From: Parietaria judaica
Lineage: Eukaryota; Streptophyta; Magnoliopsida; Rosales; Urticaceae
Reading direction: 5' to 3'
NCBI GenBank assembly: GCA_954871525.1
Contig: OX940869.1
Coordinates: 25,572,001 to 25,636,000, forward strand
Length of the DNA stretch: 64,000 bases
This document shows, in pieces, positions 10,600-23,273 of the stretch; position 1 is the first letter of the stretch; each line of letters opens with the position of its first letter. Below the pieces are notes generated by a model. It did not search any database and was not told where the DNA came from. It saw nothing but the letters and a program-made list of their open reading frames with translations. Both the position numbers and the translations under genes were made by a program.

Positions 10600-12760
10600 T
10601 GAAGACTAATTGCAATCACCCGTCTTCAAACTTGCAAGCGGCGGCTCCGATCATCACTCGAGGAGCCCAACTGAAGTTGCACACAACTTCAGTTTCTCGT
10701 ACGGCACGGCCTTCGTCAACATGTCCGTGGGATTCTCACTTCCTGCGATCTTCTCGAGAACTAGCACCTCATCCTCCAAGGCCGATCTAATGAAGTGGTA
10801 CCGAAGTTGTATGTTCTTTGTCCGGGCATGATAAGCGGGGTTCTTCGCCAAATGAATGGCGCTCTGGCTATCGCTATAGAGCACGTAGCTCTCTTGATTA
10901 TGGTTCAACTCTTGTAGAAAAGACTGAAGCTAAATCATCTCCTTCGTAGCCTCCGTTATAGCCACATACTCGGCTTAACAACTAGAAAGAGCAACGATCT
11001 TTTGCAACCTTGAGAGCCAACTGATTGCCGTACCTCCGAATGTGTAAACATAACCGGAGGTGCTCTTACTACTGTCGACGTCCCCGCCATTGTCTGCATC
11101 GACGAACCCTTCAAGCCCCGAGCTTGACTTCCGAAAGCACAACGCTAAACTTGAGCTTCCTTTGAGGTACCTGAAAATCCACTTGACAGCTTCCTAATGT
11201 TGTTTGCCCGGATTGCTCATAAATCGGCTAACAACTCCCACTGCATGTGCAATGTCGGGCCTCGTACATACCATCGCATACATAAGGCTACCGATAGCTG
11301 AAGCATACGGAACTTTGTCCATGTGTGCCCTCTCTTCCTCGGTCTTTGGCGAGTCATCTTTGGATAACCGAAAGTGGCTACCCAAAGATGTTCCAACCGG
11401 CTTGGCATCTTCCATGTTGAACTTCTTGATGATCTTTTTCACATATTGTTCTTGTGAAAGTTTCAACCCATCCTTGCTTCGTATAATCCTCATCCCGAGG
11501 ATTTGCTTCGCGGCACCGAGATCCTTCATCGCAAATTCCCTTGACAATCTTTTCTTCAACTTCTCGATTTCATGAAGATTTGCTCCCACTATGAGCATGT
11601 CATCGACGTAGAGGAGCAAAATCATGTAAGAGTCTTCAAATCTCTTGAAGTAGCAACAATGATCCGCCTCGCACCTCACGAACTCAGCTTTCTTCATGAA
11701 AGAGTTGAACTTCTTGTACCATTGTCTCGGAGCTTGTTTCAAGCCGTACAAACTCTTTTGGAGCTTGCACACCATCTTCTCTTTGCCTTTGACCTCGAAG
11801 CCTTCCGGTTGTTTCATGTAGATCTCTTCCTTCAAATCCCCGTGAAGAAACGCCATCTTCACATCCATTTGTTGAAAGTGTAGATCTTCTTTCGCTACCA
11901 ATCGAAGGACAGTTCGGATAGTTACCAACTTGACTACCGGAGAGAAAATCTCGGTGTAGTCAATGCCTTCCTTTTGTTGGAAGCCCTTCACGACCAACCA
12001 TGCTTGTAGCGCTTACCCCCGTCGTGTTCTTCCTTTATCCGGTAGACCCACTTGTTGTGTAACGCCTTCTTTTTCGCCGGTAGCTCGGCTAATTCCCACG
12101 TTTTATTGCACAACAATGAGTCCATCTCGTCCTTCATCGCCAACTCCCACTTGTTCGATTCATCGACTTCCTTAGCTTCATCATAGCTCTCGGGTTCACC
12201 CTTCTCGGTGAGCAAAATATGGTTGAGCGATGGTGAGAACCTTGGTGTTGGCCTTCTCACCCGAGAAGATCGGCGTAGCTCGGTGATCGGCATTTGTTGA
12301 ATTAACGGGGGTTCAACTTCTTCATCGCATTCTCCATAACTTTCGCGCCGATGTTCTTCTTCGGCTACTTGTTCTCCCACTTCCGGGGCAGCCCTTTGCG
12401 ACTCGTGTGCCGGAAACTCATTCAAATCAACCACCACTGATTTTTCATTCTCCGTTACGCGGCTTTCCGGGACTTCTCGAAGCTTGTCTTTGTACAACAC
12501 TTGTTCATTGAAGATGATGTCCCTGCTTAGGATGATCTTCCGGTTTTGGTCATCCCAGAAACGATAACCAAGTTTGGAATCACCATAGACAATAAAATAA
12601 CACTTCTTAGACTTTGCATCAAGCTTACTTCTAGAATTGACATCAAAATGAACATAAGACAAACAACCAAACACTTTCAAATGAGAAAGGTTTACCTTCT
12701 TCCCTCTCCAAGCCTTTTCCGGAATTCAGAAATTTAATGGAACGGATGGTCCTCGGTTGA
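10600..12760 (-). pseudogene. Copia pol fragment (integrase C-term, RT, RNase H), broken
   Basis: Three reverse-strand blocks can be read. 12680-11988 is the integrase C-terminal region and the linker to the reverse transcriptase, beginning near K-V-F-G-C-L. 11997-11194 is the reverse transcriptase with the YVDD active site (LLLYVDDMLIVG) and the [12 protein letters not shown] motif. 10908-10654 is the RNase H tail (YSDSQSAIHLAKNP). A frameshift joins the first two blocks near 11990. A TAG at 11194-11196 replaces a Trp codon of a GKQHW-type motif. A TAA near 10976 breaks RNase H. It is a non-functional remnant of a lineage different from the element at 4738-10036. Confidence 0.88.
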
Positions 12761-12763
12761 ATA

Positions 12764-13111
12764 GAAGCTGAATACGTGGCAGCCTGTGAAGCAGCCAAAG
12801 AATCACTTTGGCTCAAGAATTTCTACATAGAGCTAGGAGTTGTTCTAGATGTAGATAGGCCCCAAACAGTATACTGTGACAACAGTGGTGCGGTGACAAA
12901 TTCTAAAGAGCCCAGTGACCATAACAAGGCGAAACATATTGAACGCAAATACCATCTCATAAGAGAAATACTGCGTCGTGGCGACGTGAGGGTTGTGAAA
13001 ATAGCTTCGGAAGACAATCTGGCTGATCCATTCACCAAGATGTTGCCAGAGAAAATATTCAGGAGACATCTGGAGAATATGGGTCTGAAAGACATGGGTC
13101 ATTTTCTTTAA
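12764..13111 (+). pseudogene. Copia RNase H C-terminal fragment
   Basis: About 115 codons of the copia RNase H domain end, open from 12764 to the TAA at 13109-13111. Visible motifs include VYCDNSGAV (active-site region), HNKAKHIERKYHLIREI and the terminal LADPFTKMLP block. The frame is intact but there is no start codon or upstream polyprotein, so it is a 5'-truncated relic. Confidence 0.88.
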
Positions 13112-13126
13112 GTACAAGTGGGAGAT

Positions 13127-15068
13127 TGTTGGACATATGTGTCCTTAAACAAGATATTTTGTCCATTTGTAAATTATTATGACAAGTCGTTGAATAAAGA
13201 TGATGCTTATTATGATAATCTTATTATAGTTTCTGGTAGAGTAAAATAGAATGTTTGATCCTTAGTTCATAAAGGATGCAATTATGTTATTATTATCACA
13301 ACAGAGTCAATGTGAGGAAGAATTAATAATCATAATAAATGAACTTAAAATGTCCGTGACCTGATTAACTGGGTGGGAGCCCATTAATCGTATAAGGTCA
13401 TTAATGTGACTAAGTGGCAATCCTATTCTGGATTTTGTGTGTGTCACACTCACTAGAAGTGCATTAAGTACGAAGTGTCTTCATACTGGACTAGACCTGA
13501 CTTAAACTCCGGAAGTTATCATATAAGACCGTCACTGATAACTTGGAGTTGAGTCATTAGTAGATGATCAAATGGATATTCGATCTAAGTCCTGAATGAT
13601 CTTGAGTCCGAGCTGCTGGCTTGATTGTTCTTTGATTTAACCGTTAAAGAACACAATATATTACTGTTGTTCCCAACACTATTAATTTGGGAACATGATA
13701 GTCAGCAGTAAGGGTAGCTTGGTCATAGACATGGGCATCACACAACTCTCTTCAGAGTCATGATGATTCCCTTGATTGTCGGTGGTGAGAAATGAGAGGT
13801 ACCCGTGCGCAACTAATGAATCGAAACTATAAGTGGGTTACTCATGCTATTACTGACTAAGTCAAGGATGAAAATGCAATGAGGGGCATAACGGTAGAAA
13901 CCGCCTGCTCATGTGTGGATCATCGAGTGAAAGATCAATAACCCGAATTTGATTGTATCAATGGAAACCCTGCTATAATTAAGGGACTAATATATACTGT
14001 ATCACTAAAGAGTGCAGCCTCGGGTTTATAGTGGAATAACATCGAGGTTTGACAAACATCCTAGCAGTTTGTTTGAGCTTAAGTGATACGGGTCCATGGT
14101 CCCCAGGATAGCTCCGTAACGGATGATACGTACGTGATAAAAACATTTTGAGATGTTTTTAGATCATTTTTCAAGACTCATAAAACTTAAGTCTGTGACA
14201 GACATCAGATAGTTTTATCAGTAGCGTGGCAAAAGTACCATATCTTGGTAACCGAAATTAACTGACAAAAAAAAGTAGAATTTGGATTTTCTGTCAACAT
14301 TAAAGTTGTTGGAAATTAAATTCTAAGAAACTTTTCTTTTGGAACCGAGTCGTTTTGACGTACGGTTTGTGATTTAGAGAATTTCTAAGTTTGTGATCGT
14401 TTCGGTAAACTATGAAATTAAATCACATGTCACGAATTTAAATGATTGTATGACACCATGACATTTGAATGTGTGATATTGAGATCACAAGATATTTATA
14501 TGATTTAATTATTTGAATTTGATTATCAATATATTATTAATAATTAATCAATAATTAATAGATTTATATTAATATGTAAATAATATATATTTATATATAT
14601 TATAAGTGTAGAAATCGAATTATGTCTTGGAATGTGGAATTATATACATTCAAATGGATAGACTTTGGTATTTTCATTATTAAGGTAAAAGTACCAAATG
14701 TTTTGGTATTTGAGAAAAACCCTATAATCAATTTAATCCATTGGATCGGTTATGATTTAATATCAACCGTTGGATTAGGATAATTGATATATTCAAAATT
14801 TATTACTTGGTAACCAAGTTTTGATTTTCGAATTTAGCCAATTAATTATATCCGTTAGATCGGTCTAAGATTTAATCTTTACCGTCGGATTGAAAATTAA
14901 TTAATTATATATATATAATATATTAATTTCGAATTATGTTTTGGATAAATTCGAATTTGGATTTTATTAAATATTTTAATATTTGATTTTATCCTAAACT
15001 AATTTGATCCATTAAATCGGTTTAAAAATTTATCTCAACCGTTGGATCTAGATAATTTGAATTCGAAA

Positions 15069-15104
<36 letters not shown>

Positions 15105-15871
15105 TCAAATTTTATAAGATAAGAAGATAATATTGGATTTTTGATTTTATCCAAATCTTTCTTATTTAATTAAATCCCTAATTAATTATATCCATTGGAT
15201 TTAGATAAGATTAAATCTAGAACATTGGATTGAAATAATTAATTATATTTAATTAATAGAATTGGAAATTAGGGAGAGAATTTCTCTAATTCGGTTACAG
15301 TCTGAGCCTATAAATAGGAGGCTCATTCTACATATTTTTCACACCTTTCCCCAGAGAAAAATTCGAGCTCTCCCTCTCCTTCAGGGTCTGCGAATTTTCT
15401 CTCTGACCTCTCTTTCTGGTTCGGCTTAAGAGAATTAGTTCTCCGGAAGCTTAAAAAGAACCATTAATTTAAATTTTGCAACGGAGTCCTGCCGGTGAAG
15501 CCCACGCTTCAGTACGAGGAATCCAGGAGAATATCCCGGAAGATCATGAGAGTTTCCCTCAGCACCGGCAGAGCCCTGCCCGATTCAGAACGCGCAGCCG
15601 GAAGTCGTCAATAGAGGTACGGCCTTATGCATTGGGTTAATAAATGTAATTATTTACTGCTTTCTATTTATTTCCTATAAAGACTAGATTATTGATAATG
15701 ATTTATGAATATTAAATTGCATAATATTTATCGGGTCTTGGAATATGGTCATTATCCGATGCTCGGGCCGTTGATCGGATAACATATTTTCCGCTTAAAA
15801 TAATTTTTTAAATGTTACCCGGACGGTCTGACGGCACAAATCGTGATAATCAACGGGTTTTATTACCAACA
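13127..15871 (+). repeat. Long (2.7 kb) copia LTR
   Basis: Starts TGTTGGACATATGTGTCC after the polypurine tract and ends ATTACCAACA at 15871, giving the canonical TGTTGG...CCAACA termini. It carries a TATA-like CCTATAAATAGG at about 15306-15317 and a GC-rich leader. An AT-rich internal part (about 14730-15250) has four diverged copies of a paired motif, roughly CCRTTRGATCGGT followed by ACCGTTGGAT. A (TA)n tract is at about 15068-15101. It abuts the gypsy remnant directly at 15872. Confidence 0.87.
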
Positions 15872-16013
15872 CGTTTTTCCCCAAATAAGCATAATGGAGA
15901 TGAGGCGGCAATGGTTTTAACTCCAATTGTGGTGCTTCCTCAATGGACGGTTTCGGTGCTTTGAAATCTCACTCTCCAAGTCTCAATGACTCGAATTTGC
16001 GCTCTATTCTCGC

Positions 16014-16670
16014 TTACTTAGGTTTGGAATCCACCCATGCAGCTTGGGCTTCAACATCGTCACTTGAATCGTCGAACTCGTTTCGGCTAAATTGCTTTTG
16101 AACGATTTCGGCCACCAATTCGTCCATGATATCAATGGAAGAACATTCTTCAACTTCATCCGGATATTTAAGAGCATTTAAGACATTAAACTTGACTTTC
16201 TCGTCATCTAACCTCATGGTTAATTCGCCTTTTTGCACATCAATGAGCGTTCGGCCGGTTGCAAGGAACGGTCTCCCAAGAATAATCTGAACCTCTTGAT
16301 TAGCTTCGAAGTCCAAGACAATAAAGTCAGCCGGAAATATGAATTTGTCGACTTTTTCCAAGACATCTTCTATCTTCCCTTCCGTATATGCTATAGACCG
16401 ATCAGCAAGTTGTATTGTGATGGTTGTAGGCCGGGCTTCTCCAATGCCCAACTTCTTGAAAACCGAGGTAGGCATGAGATTGATACTCGCATCAAGATCA
16501 CAAAGGGCCCGACCAAAGTAAGAGTTCTTGATAGCACACGGGATGGTGAAACTTCCCGGGTCCTTCAATTTTGGTGGGAGCTTGTTTCTAAATAAAGCGC
16601 TACAATCCTCTGTTAACGCCACGGTCTCGAACTCTCCAAGCCTTCTTTTCTTAGACAAAATGTCTTTCAA
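16014..16670 (-). pseudogene. Gypsy aspartic protease region
   Basis: 218 codons in reverse encoding a retroviral-type protease segment. Landmarks are FTIPCAIKNSYFGRALCDLD, then ASINLMPTSVFKKLGIG and the ILGRPFLATGRTLIDV block typical of plant Athila/Tat proteases. The position after the catalytic Asp reads Leu-Asp-Ala where relatives usually have Leu-Gly-Ala. It is a piece of a polyprotein without its downstream RT. Confidence 0.82.
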
Positions 16671-16790
16671 GAATTTTGCATAGCTTGGAATTTATTCCAA
16701 GGATTCCACTAACGGGATGTTAATATGGAGCTGTTTAAGAACATTCAACAATTTATCGAATTGTTGCTCGTTCCTCTGTTTTTGAAGTCT

Positions 16791-18160
16791 CTATGGAAAA
16801 GGCGGAGGCTGATTTAGCATTTTGCTCATACCAGGGTTGTCAACAGAAGGAAATGCTGCAGAATTGCTGTTGCATTTTTTTCCCAGAACTGGAGCTGAAT
16901 TTTTCCAAATTTTGCTCCTTTCGTTAGTTTGACTTGGCGTTTCTTCCGCTTCACCTTGGATTGAAGTGGGCTCTGCCTGTTTCTTAGCTTCTTGGGATTT
17001 TGGGTCGAGATCGACCTCCTTTCCATTCCGTAAGGTGAAAATAATGTTGAATTGCTCTTTTCCGTCTCTCCTCGGATCGTTGGTTTGAGACGGAAGAGAA
17101 CCTTGCGGTCTATTGGAGAGAGCGCTTGCAATATGCCCCATTTGAGTTTCGAGCGTTCTTAGAGCCGCACCTTGGCTCTGTTGCTTGGCCTTGGTTTCCG
17201 CCATGAATTCCTTCATCAAGGTTTCTAAGGAACTTCTTGGAGCGTTTTGTTGCGGTTGAAAACCCGGAGGAACCATTTGATTAGGATGTTGAAACTGATT
17301 TGCTCCACTAGATAAAGCTCCTCCTTGTTGATTCCATTGTTGATTACCAAATTGTCTTCCTCCTTGGTTGTAAGAGCCTTGTTGGAAGTGTTTATTTCTT
17401 CCCGCTTGGTGAAAGTTACCGACATAGCAAGCCGAGGTGGGGTTAGATGGGCATCCTTCGTAAACATTAGGCTCGCCACAATAGACACAAGATACCTCGC
17501 GTGTGTCAAAGGTTTATACCGCATTGACACTTGGCTCAAGATTTCTTATCTTGGTTAATTGATGAAGAATGGTGGACATTTGAGCTTGAAGCGTTGTAAT
17601 GGCGTCAAGTTATAATTTGCCGCCAACCTTCGGAGTACTTAGCCTAGTACTAGGCCATTGACTATGATTTCTAGCCATTTTCTCCAAGATTTCAAGACCC
17701 CCATTGTAAGACTTCGTCATAAAGGCACCTCTAGTTGTGGCATCCAAGTTTGATCTCGTTGGAGCGTTCAAACCATTGTAGAAAGTTTGCATTTGGATCC
17801 AATGGGGAAGCCCGTGATGAGGACATTGCCTAAGAAGCTCCTTAAACCTTTCCCAAAATTTATAAATGGACTCGCTATCTTCTTGGTGGAAAGAAGTCAT
17901 TCCGCAACTTGGAAACTTTTGTTGGTGGAAAATACTTCATGAGAAATTTCTCCGCCAACTCATTCCACGTTCGCACCAAGCCCGGTTGCAAAGAGTTTAG
18001 CCATGCTCTTGCACTATCTCGTAGCGAATATGGAAAAAGCTTGATTCGCAACACTTCTTCGGACACACCTTGAATTCGAAAGTTGTCGCTCACATCAATG
18101 AAAACCCGAAGATGAAGATGAGGATCCTCGGTGGCTAATCCGCTAAATTGCCCCGCGGAT
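16791..18160 (-). pseudogene. Gypsy gag, broken
   Basis: Reverse-strand fragments in several frames form one gag. 18093-17875 contains FPYSLRDSARAWLNSL. 17900-17610 contains the retrotransposon-gag core (MTSFHQEDSESIYKFWERFK and FYNGLNAPTRSNLDA). 17539-16791 contains a Cys-rich segment read as CVYCGEPNVYEGCPSNP, then a Gln/Pro-rich tail ending before the protease. At least two frameshifts separate the parts. In intact relatives this is the capsid protein. Confidence 0.82.
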
Positions 18161-18553
18161 TATAACATTTGGAACATCAACGGCTTGAGTTCAAAGTGAG
18201 TGGCATGGATGGTGGGCCAAATAATGCCCGGATTGAGCCCTTGAAGAACCGCGACCGCATAATCTTGAATTTGAAGGTCCAATTCATTTACGATAGGGGC
18301 TGCTGTACAGCTCCGTTCCCACCGGCTCTTTCCTCGGCCATAGCTAAGTTCAGCTTGCTCTTTAGGCTCGGATTTTAGCCAAGAGTGTTCGTTCTATCTC
18401 TGGATCAATAAGAAGCAATATAGCTTTGGTTTTCTCCCGCATACAATTAGATTAATCCGCCTAAGAATAGAATCAAGAGAACACTTGTTAAGCACACAAT
18501 TATCTAAATGAAAACAAAAATAATTCGTAAAAAATGCGTAAGTTGAATTTTAG

Positions 18554-18571
18554 TCCCCGGCAACGGCGCCA
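18554..18571 (-). other. Gypsy primer-binding site
   Basis: On the reverse strand TGGCGCCGTTGCCGGGGA, complementary to the 3' end of tRNA-Asp. It lies 6 bases from the LTR end at 18578. Confidence 0.85.
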
Positions 18572-18577
18572 AAAACT

Positions 18578-19916
18578 TGTTGGTTGCAAAACGTATATGC
18601 AAATTTTCGCAAGTGCACGTGTCGACAAGTAATACATTGTGCAAGGCACAAAGATCGATCCCACGGAGACTAAGTCAATTTTTGTATTTATTGCGAGTTA
18701 TATAAAAATAACATATCATGAGAAATTGTTGTAAAATCAAGATCCATTCAAATTGTAACATAAATTCATGTTCAAACTGCTAATTAAAGATATTCGGAAC
18801 AGGGCAGACAAGTAATTTGATAATTGATGAGAGGAAACGGTTGGGCTCATGAATTACTTCGGGTTTTTTCGAATTACTGAATGAGACAGAATTGATATTG
18901 CATTTTCCAAGTGATCTGAAAAATGACAATCACTTAGGTTCTTCCGAACTTCCGTTTGAAAATCGATTGTAAGCTCATCCTTCATATTCCTATGATAAGA
19001 CTACTTACGGGTTAAAATTAGGTTCCAATTTCACGATCTACACGGAGATTAATATACTCCTATACTCATCTCAATCCTATGAACGAAGTCACGAGATTAA
19101 ATGTGTATCAAAGTCGTATTTCTAATTCAATTCATATTTTTTAAAAGAAATTAAATATGAAATTCTATTAAGTTGACACAAGAAATAGAATTATGACAAA
19201 TTAAGCATTTAACCAAGAACTAAGAAAGTACAAAATTCCATCACAAACAATAATTCATCAAAACCCTTAGTTCATCAATTACCCAACCTTAGGAAATTAG
19301 TTCATGTTATGATAACAATAAACATAAAATAAAGATTGGTTCAAGATACAACTCATCAAACCGAAATGTGATGAACAAATGCGTTCAATTTGATGTGTTT
19401 AGCCTTCACAATCTTGCAATTTCCTCTTTTTCTTCTTTGTTCCTTGCCTTGAAAATCCCAGCAGCTTGCCTTTCTTTCTTCACTGCCCAGCTGCTTCTCC
19501 TTGATCACGTCCTTCTTTTTTTTTTTCATGAGCTTCCTTCCTTTCTCTTTTTCACTGCAGCTCATTTTCTCCTTAATTCTCCACAGCTTCTTTTTCGTGG
19601 CTGCTTCCATCCCAAAAGTCAAGGAGAGTCTAATTAGGGCATCTTTCCTTGGTAATTGGGCCAAATTAATGAAGTTGAATCTTAACATGTTATTAATTAA
19701 TGCCCAAGTGAGATAATCATGTAATAATACACATAAATTTAGTTCTTTTTGTCAATGTAAATCAATATATGTGTTTATTTTCAATGTCACACAATTATGT
19801 TCAACCACTCACAATTTAGCCTAATTTGGACAATATTGTTAATTTTATATCGATCTTTCGCTCGGGTTTTAATTATGAACATAGTAAAAACCGTATAATA
19901 ACTCTATGAGTTATCA
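18578..19916 (-). repeat. 5' LTR of the gypsy remnant
   Basis: On the plus strand it starts TGTTGGTTGCAAAAC at 18578, next to the primer site. The far end is placed at GAGTTATCA (19916), which on the reverse strand gives TGATAACTCATAGAG. The TG...CA structure supports this end, but the other LTR is missing, so the boundary is an estimate. Confidence 0.65.
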
Positions 19917-22158
19917 ATATACTAAAGTATTTAGTATTATATGCGAGTAAGTCACTGTAAGAACACTACATTGTATTCCGCAATTTGTGTTCAATTTTGT
20001 CATTATGTGTAACACAGGTGGTGCGAAAGACTTTCCATGTATGGCGCGTGCAAAAGATGTGACTCAATCATCAAGAAGATCAAGGCAATCAAAATAATGT
20101 CAAGATGCATAGCTGGACGTGATATCTTAGTTGATGGGAGATATTATCGCATTCATGGAGGTCATTTATTGCTAAAGATTTAATTGCCAGATTCGGACTG
20201 GATAAGGTTGTCAAAGGAGTTGTCTTCACAAGTGTCAAAGCAACAGCGGAGTTAATGACCAGGATCTTCATCAGAGTTAATATCCAAGATCTTTTGAGTC
20301 ATCACCACGATCTTCATCATGTATCTGCATAATCAATTAGTTGTTTGCAGCATCAGCCCCTTGAATAGCTGTTATTGAATATTTCCGACCATTTCTTCAA
20401 TCACCCCAAGATCGTGGAGCCTTTATTGCCTTATTTGGAAGCCATTTTGACCGGCTATATAACCTTTGCTGGTTGTGGTTATCAACTAGCACGTGAAAAT
20501 GTAAAAATGTGCTCAAAGGAAGGTGGAGGGTCTTGCGATCTCATTCGTGGAGTGACGACTGGCTGTGGACAGTTGAAGCATCCAAGGCTGTTTCCGAATA
20601 GGAGTGCACGCTTTTTCCCTGGAGTTGGATCACCAGTTGCGCCTGGTCTTGAGGGGGAGTTGTACATTCCCTTGTGAAACGCATATAAGCATCCTGTATA
20701 ACCGTGTAACATTTTTGAATTTTTTTCTAGTGGAATAAAGTATCTGGGTCAGTGCCCCGCAGAGTAGGTTCCCACGAGGGGTTCGCGAACTGCATTACCA
20801 AATATTGCGTGTTCACTTGTCTTTTACTTTATACGCGTGCTTGGTAATCTGGGCGATTTTACTGTGTGTTGATATACTTGTCGTGACATCCTTCCCAACA
20901 TTGTTAATATCCGATTTTCAGTCATATGCCTCTAATCAATGGACAATTAGAGTATCACATGGATTTTTAAAACACTTATTTCAGAAATATGATGTGATGA
21001 AGTTAAACTTGTAGTAGGTACAAATATAGACATCATATAGTAACGCTTCGGTTGTTTAAGATCTCCTAGAAAGTCATGTAAGAGGAAGAATTGATGTGCG
21101 AGTAAGATAAATATTTAAATATGAGGTAACTTGTATTCGAAGGAAACACCAGCTTTAGTTAGTAAGAGCTCGAAATTAAGGAAGATGGTACGTAAAAATA
21201 CTCCCTATTGCACAACGATAATATTGTGTGATCGTGTGAAATAATTGTGTATTGTGTGAATTATGTGTTTGAATAACTGTGTTTTTTTTCTAGCTTTGAA
21301 ATTAATATGTTAAATGTGTACGTCGGATATGCAATCTGTTTGAATGGTCGTACTGTTAAAATTACCTTTTCAAGGTAAACATTGCATACGCGATTTGAGC
21401 ATGGCATGAGCATTTATGCATACATAATATCTATAATGAGATAAATATATGTATCAAATATTTATATAATTGCACTGTACCGAGACAAGAAGTCTCATGG
21501 TGTTGCTGTGCCAGGACGATTAGTCTCGGGAGATTACATTGTACATAAGCCATCGATGTATCTAGGCCATTCGCTTCCGAATTGTACGTCGATAAATGTT
21601 TTTCCGCGAGCTGACTTGGTTAGGGTCGCTCCCCTGGTCCCCCGTAGGCTTTATAGGCGTAAAAAGCGCGCTCGTACAGTGCAGAGCTTAACATTAAATT
21701 TATATCGATATGATATTTTTTAAAGTTATAAAACGACAGTACATCATTGCATGATATGCATTATTCTGTGATTGTTTGAATTATTTTCGGGAGTAATAAG
21801 AAATTTTTACGTATTGAGCGTTAGCTCACTATAGTTATGTGATAGACTCGGAAAGGAAAAACTGAGGAATTGCGGATGGAGTGGAATCAATGTTTATAGA
21901 ATCAATCTTATGGTTATTCTGCAAAAAAAAAAAAAAAAATTGTTTTATAAATCAAGAGCTCCAAATTTTTTGTTTTGTTTTAAAGCTAAGCCTAATTCCT
22001 AATATTGCTTATATAGTTTTTCTTGATCCTTTAAATATCTATTTTATAAATATAAAAATCGCGCTAAGTTTTTTAGATTTTAATTTATAAATATGTTTGT
22101 TAAAATGTTTTTCCAAAATTGAGACTTCAAGGAGTTGTAAAAAGGGGGTCGTTACATA
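19917..22158. other. Repeat-derived DNA, probable LTR remnants
   Basis: No gene is supported. 20000-20905 has LTR-like features: a TATATAACC promoter-like site near 20457, a leader-like stretch GTGCCCCGCAGAGTAGG near 20750, and an end resembling TTCCCAACA near 20900. The short ORF at 20375-20677 lies within this and looks fortuitous. 21480-21680 is GC-richer with paired CGAGACAAGAAGTCTC and CAGGACGATTAGTCTC blocks. No terminal duplications could be found. Confidence 0.4.
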
Positions 22159-22250
22159 TGCATAATTGACTTCATGCATGTAATGACTTTATGCATAATT
22201 AACTTCATGCATGTAATGACTTCATGCATAATTAACTTCATGCATGCATG
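22159..22250. repeat. 33-bp tandem repeat, about 2.7 copies
   Basis: The unit begins TGCATAATTAACTTCATGCA and continues TGTAATGACTTCA. Copies start at 22159, 22192 and 22225, and the third is partial. The units differ at only one or two bases. Confidence 0.85.
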
Positions 22251-23273
22251 AATGAAGCTAGCCTCAGTGAGCTTGCTTCTAACCACATTTTTTATTCTTA
22301 GTTGAATTCACTTCCCACTACGGAAAATTATATGTGGTCTAAACTTATTACGATAGAAGATTCAATCACACATAAAAAGTGACGTATTTTTGCGATTTAC
22401 TTATGTTGTTGCGTGATAAGTATAAACGGTAGGAATGTAAAGCGAGTGGAGAAAAATAAAGAGCACTAATACTTTTGTTAACGCAGTTCAGACTTCCTGT
22501 CTTACTTCTGCAGGGCACTCAACCAGATTTATCAACCAAGAGTTACACGAGATGATTCCAATTAGTAATACATATGGACCCAAAGCATAAAAGGAAACTC
22601 TACTTTTTTGTCACACCAACAGCTTTGACATCCAATACTTGAACTCTAGATGACGGCAAGATCCTCTTGGACCAATCAGCTACGAGCGTCCCGTCCTTCT
22701 TCACTTCACTCATGAATTGTTGATTGCCTTATCCAGGGTTTTTCTCAGAATATCTCTATAAGTGCTATCCAAATTGGACCTCAATAGCCGGGACATCTAG
22801 GATCTTTTCTAATCATATATTCATGTCTTGATGACAAAATAAGCTCCTTGATACACTCCAATCATAAGAATCACGTGCAATCTTCATCATTTAATCCACC
22901 AAATAATTCCGAATTCAATGTGTAATACCCGCAATCAACACACAAAAATTTAAGAAGATGCACATGCTTACGAAGATGCACATCGAAATTGCCTTACTCA
23001 TGACCTAGAATTTGAAACTGATGTTTTTACACTTATTAATAACTTAATCCAATAATTAAAATTATATTAATAATTATCCTGATTAAATATTCCAGGAATT
23101 AATTCTAATATTTAATTTTCTCTCTTTTTCGATTTATAAAATTGTGACAATTTCGGCATCAACCAAAAAACTGTTTTGACCATAAATCTCAAACCGTTCA
23201 TCGGAATGACACCATTCGATTACATTCCACTATAGCTCGAAGTTGAACTCTACAAGCGTCCATTAATACATCA
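22251..23273. other. Unassigned repeat-like intergenic DNA
   Basis: No coding region or RNA gene is recognised. The composition and short blocks (for example AACGCAGTTCAGACTTCC near 22480) resemble leader or LTR sequence of retroelements, but no ends or target duplications can be assigned. Confidence 0.4.

Larger units (their letters stand above)
10046..12762 (-). mobile_element. Second Ty1/copia element, 5'-truncated, reverse strand
   Basis: The element reads leftward. Its 3' LTR is at 10046-10581 (plus-strand ends TGTTAGGG and CTTCACA). A purine tract (plus strand TCTCCCACTTG, 10591-10601) follows, then a pol region in reverse. The integrase C-terminal part stops at about 12760, where the sequence switches abruptly into another copia element of opposite orientation. 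The gag, protease, most of the integrase and the 5' LTR are missing. Confidence 0.87.
12763..15871 (+). mobile_element. Third copia element, only RNase H tail and long 3' LTR left
   Basis: Begins abruptly within RNase H at E-A-E-Y-V-A-A-C-E-A-A-K-E, followed by the C-terminal tail, a purine tract (AAGTGGGAGATTG) and an unusually long LTR. Everything 5' of RNase H is missing. The LTR is homologous to the solo LTR at 53395-55997 on the other strand. Confidence 0.88.
15872..19916 (-). mobile_element. Ty3/gypsy (Athila/Tat-like) remnant, reverse strand
   Basis: The element reads leftward from a 5' LTR at 18578-19916. It continues through a primer site at 18554-18571 and gag (about 18200-16790) into an aspartic protease (16670-16014), and stops at the copia LTR at 15872. 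Reverse transcriptase, RNase H, integrase and the 3' LTR are absent. The primer site TGGCGCCGTTGCCGGGGA (reverse strand) is typical of the Tat/Athila side of the gypsy family and complements tRNA-Asp. Confidence 0.85.

Noticed and set aside
20375..20677. 100-codon ORF
   Set aside because: It lies within LTR-like sequence, has no recognisable domain and overlaps a promoter-like TATATAACC site.
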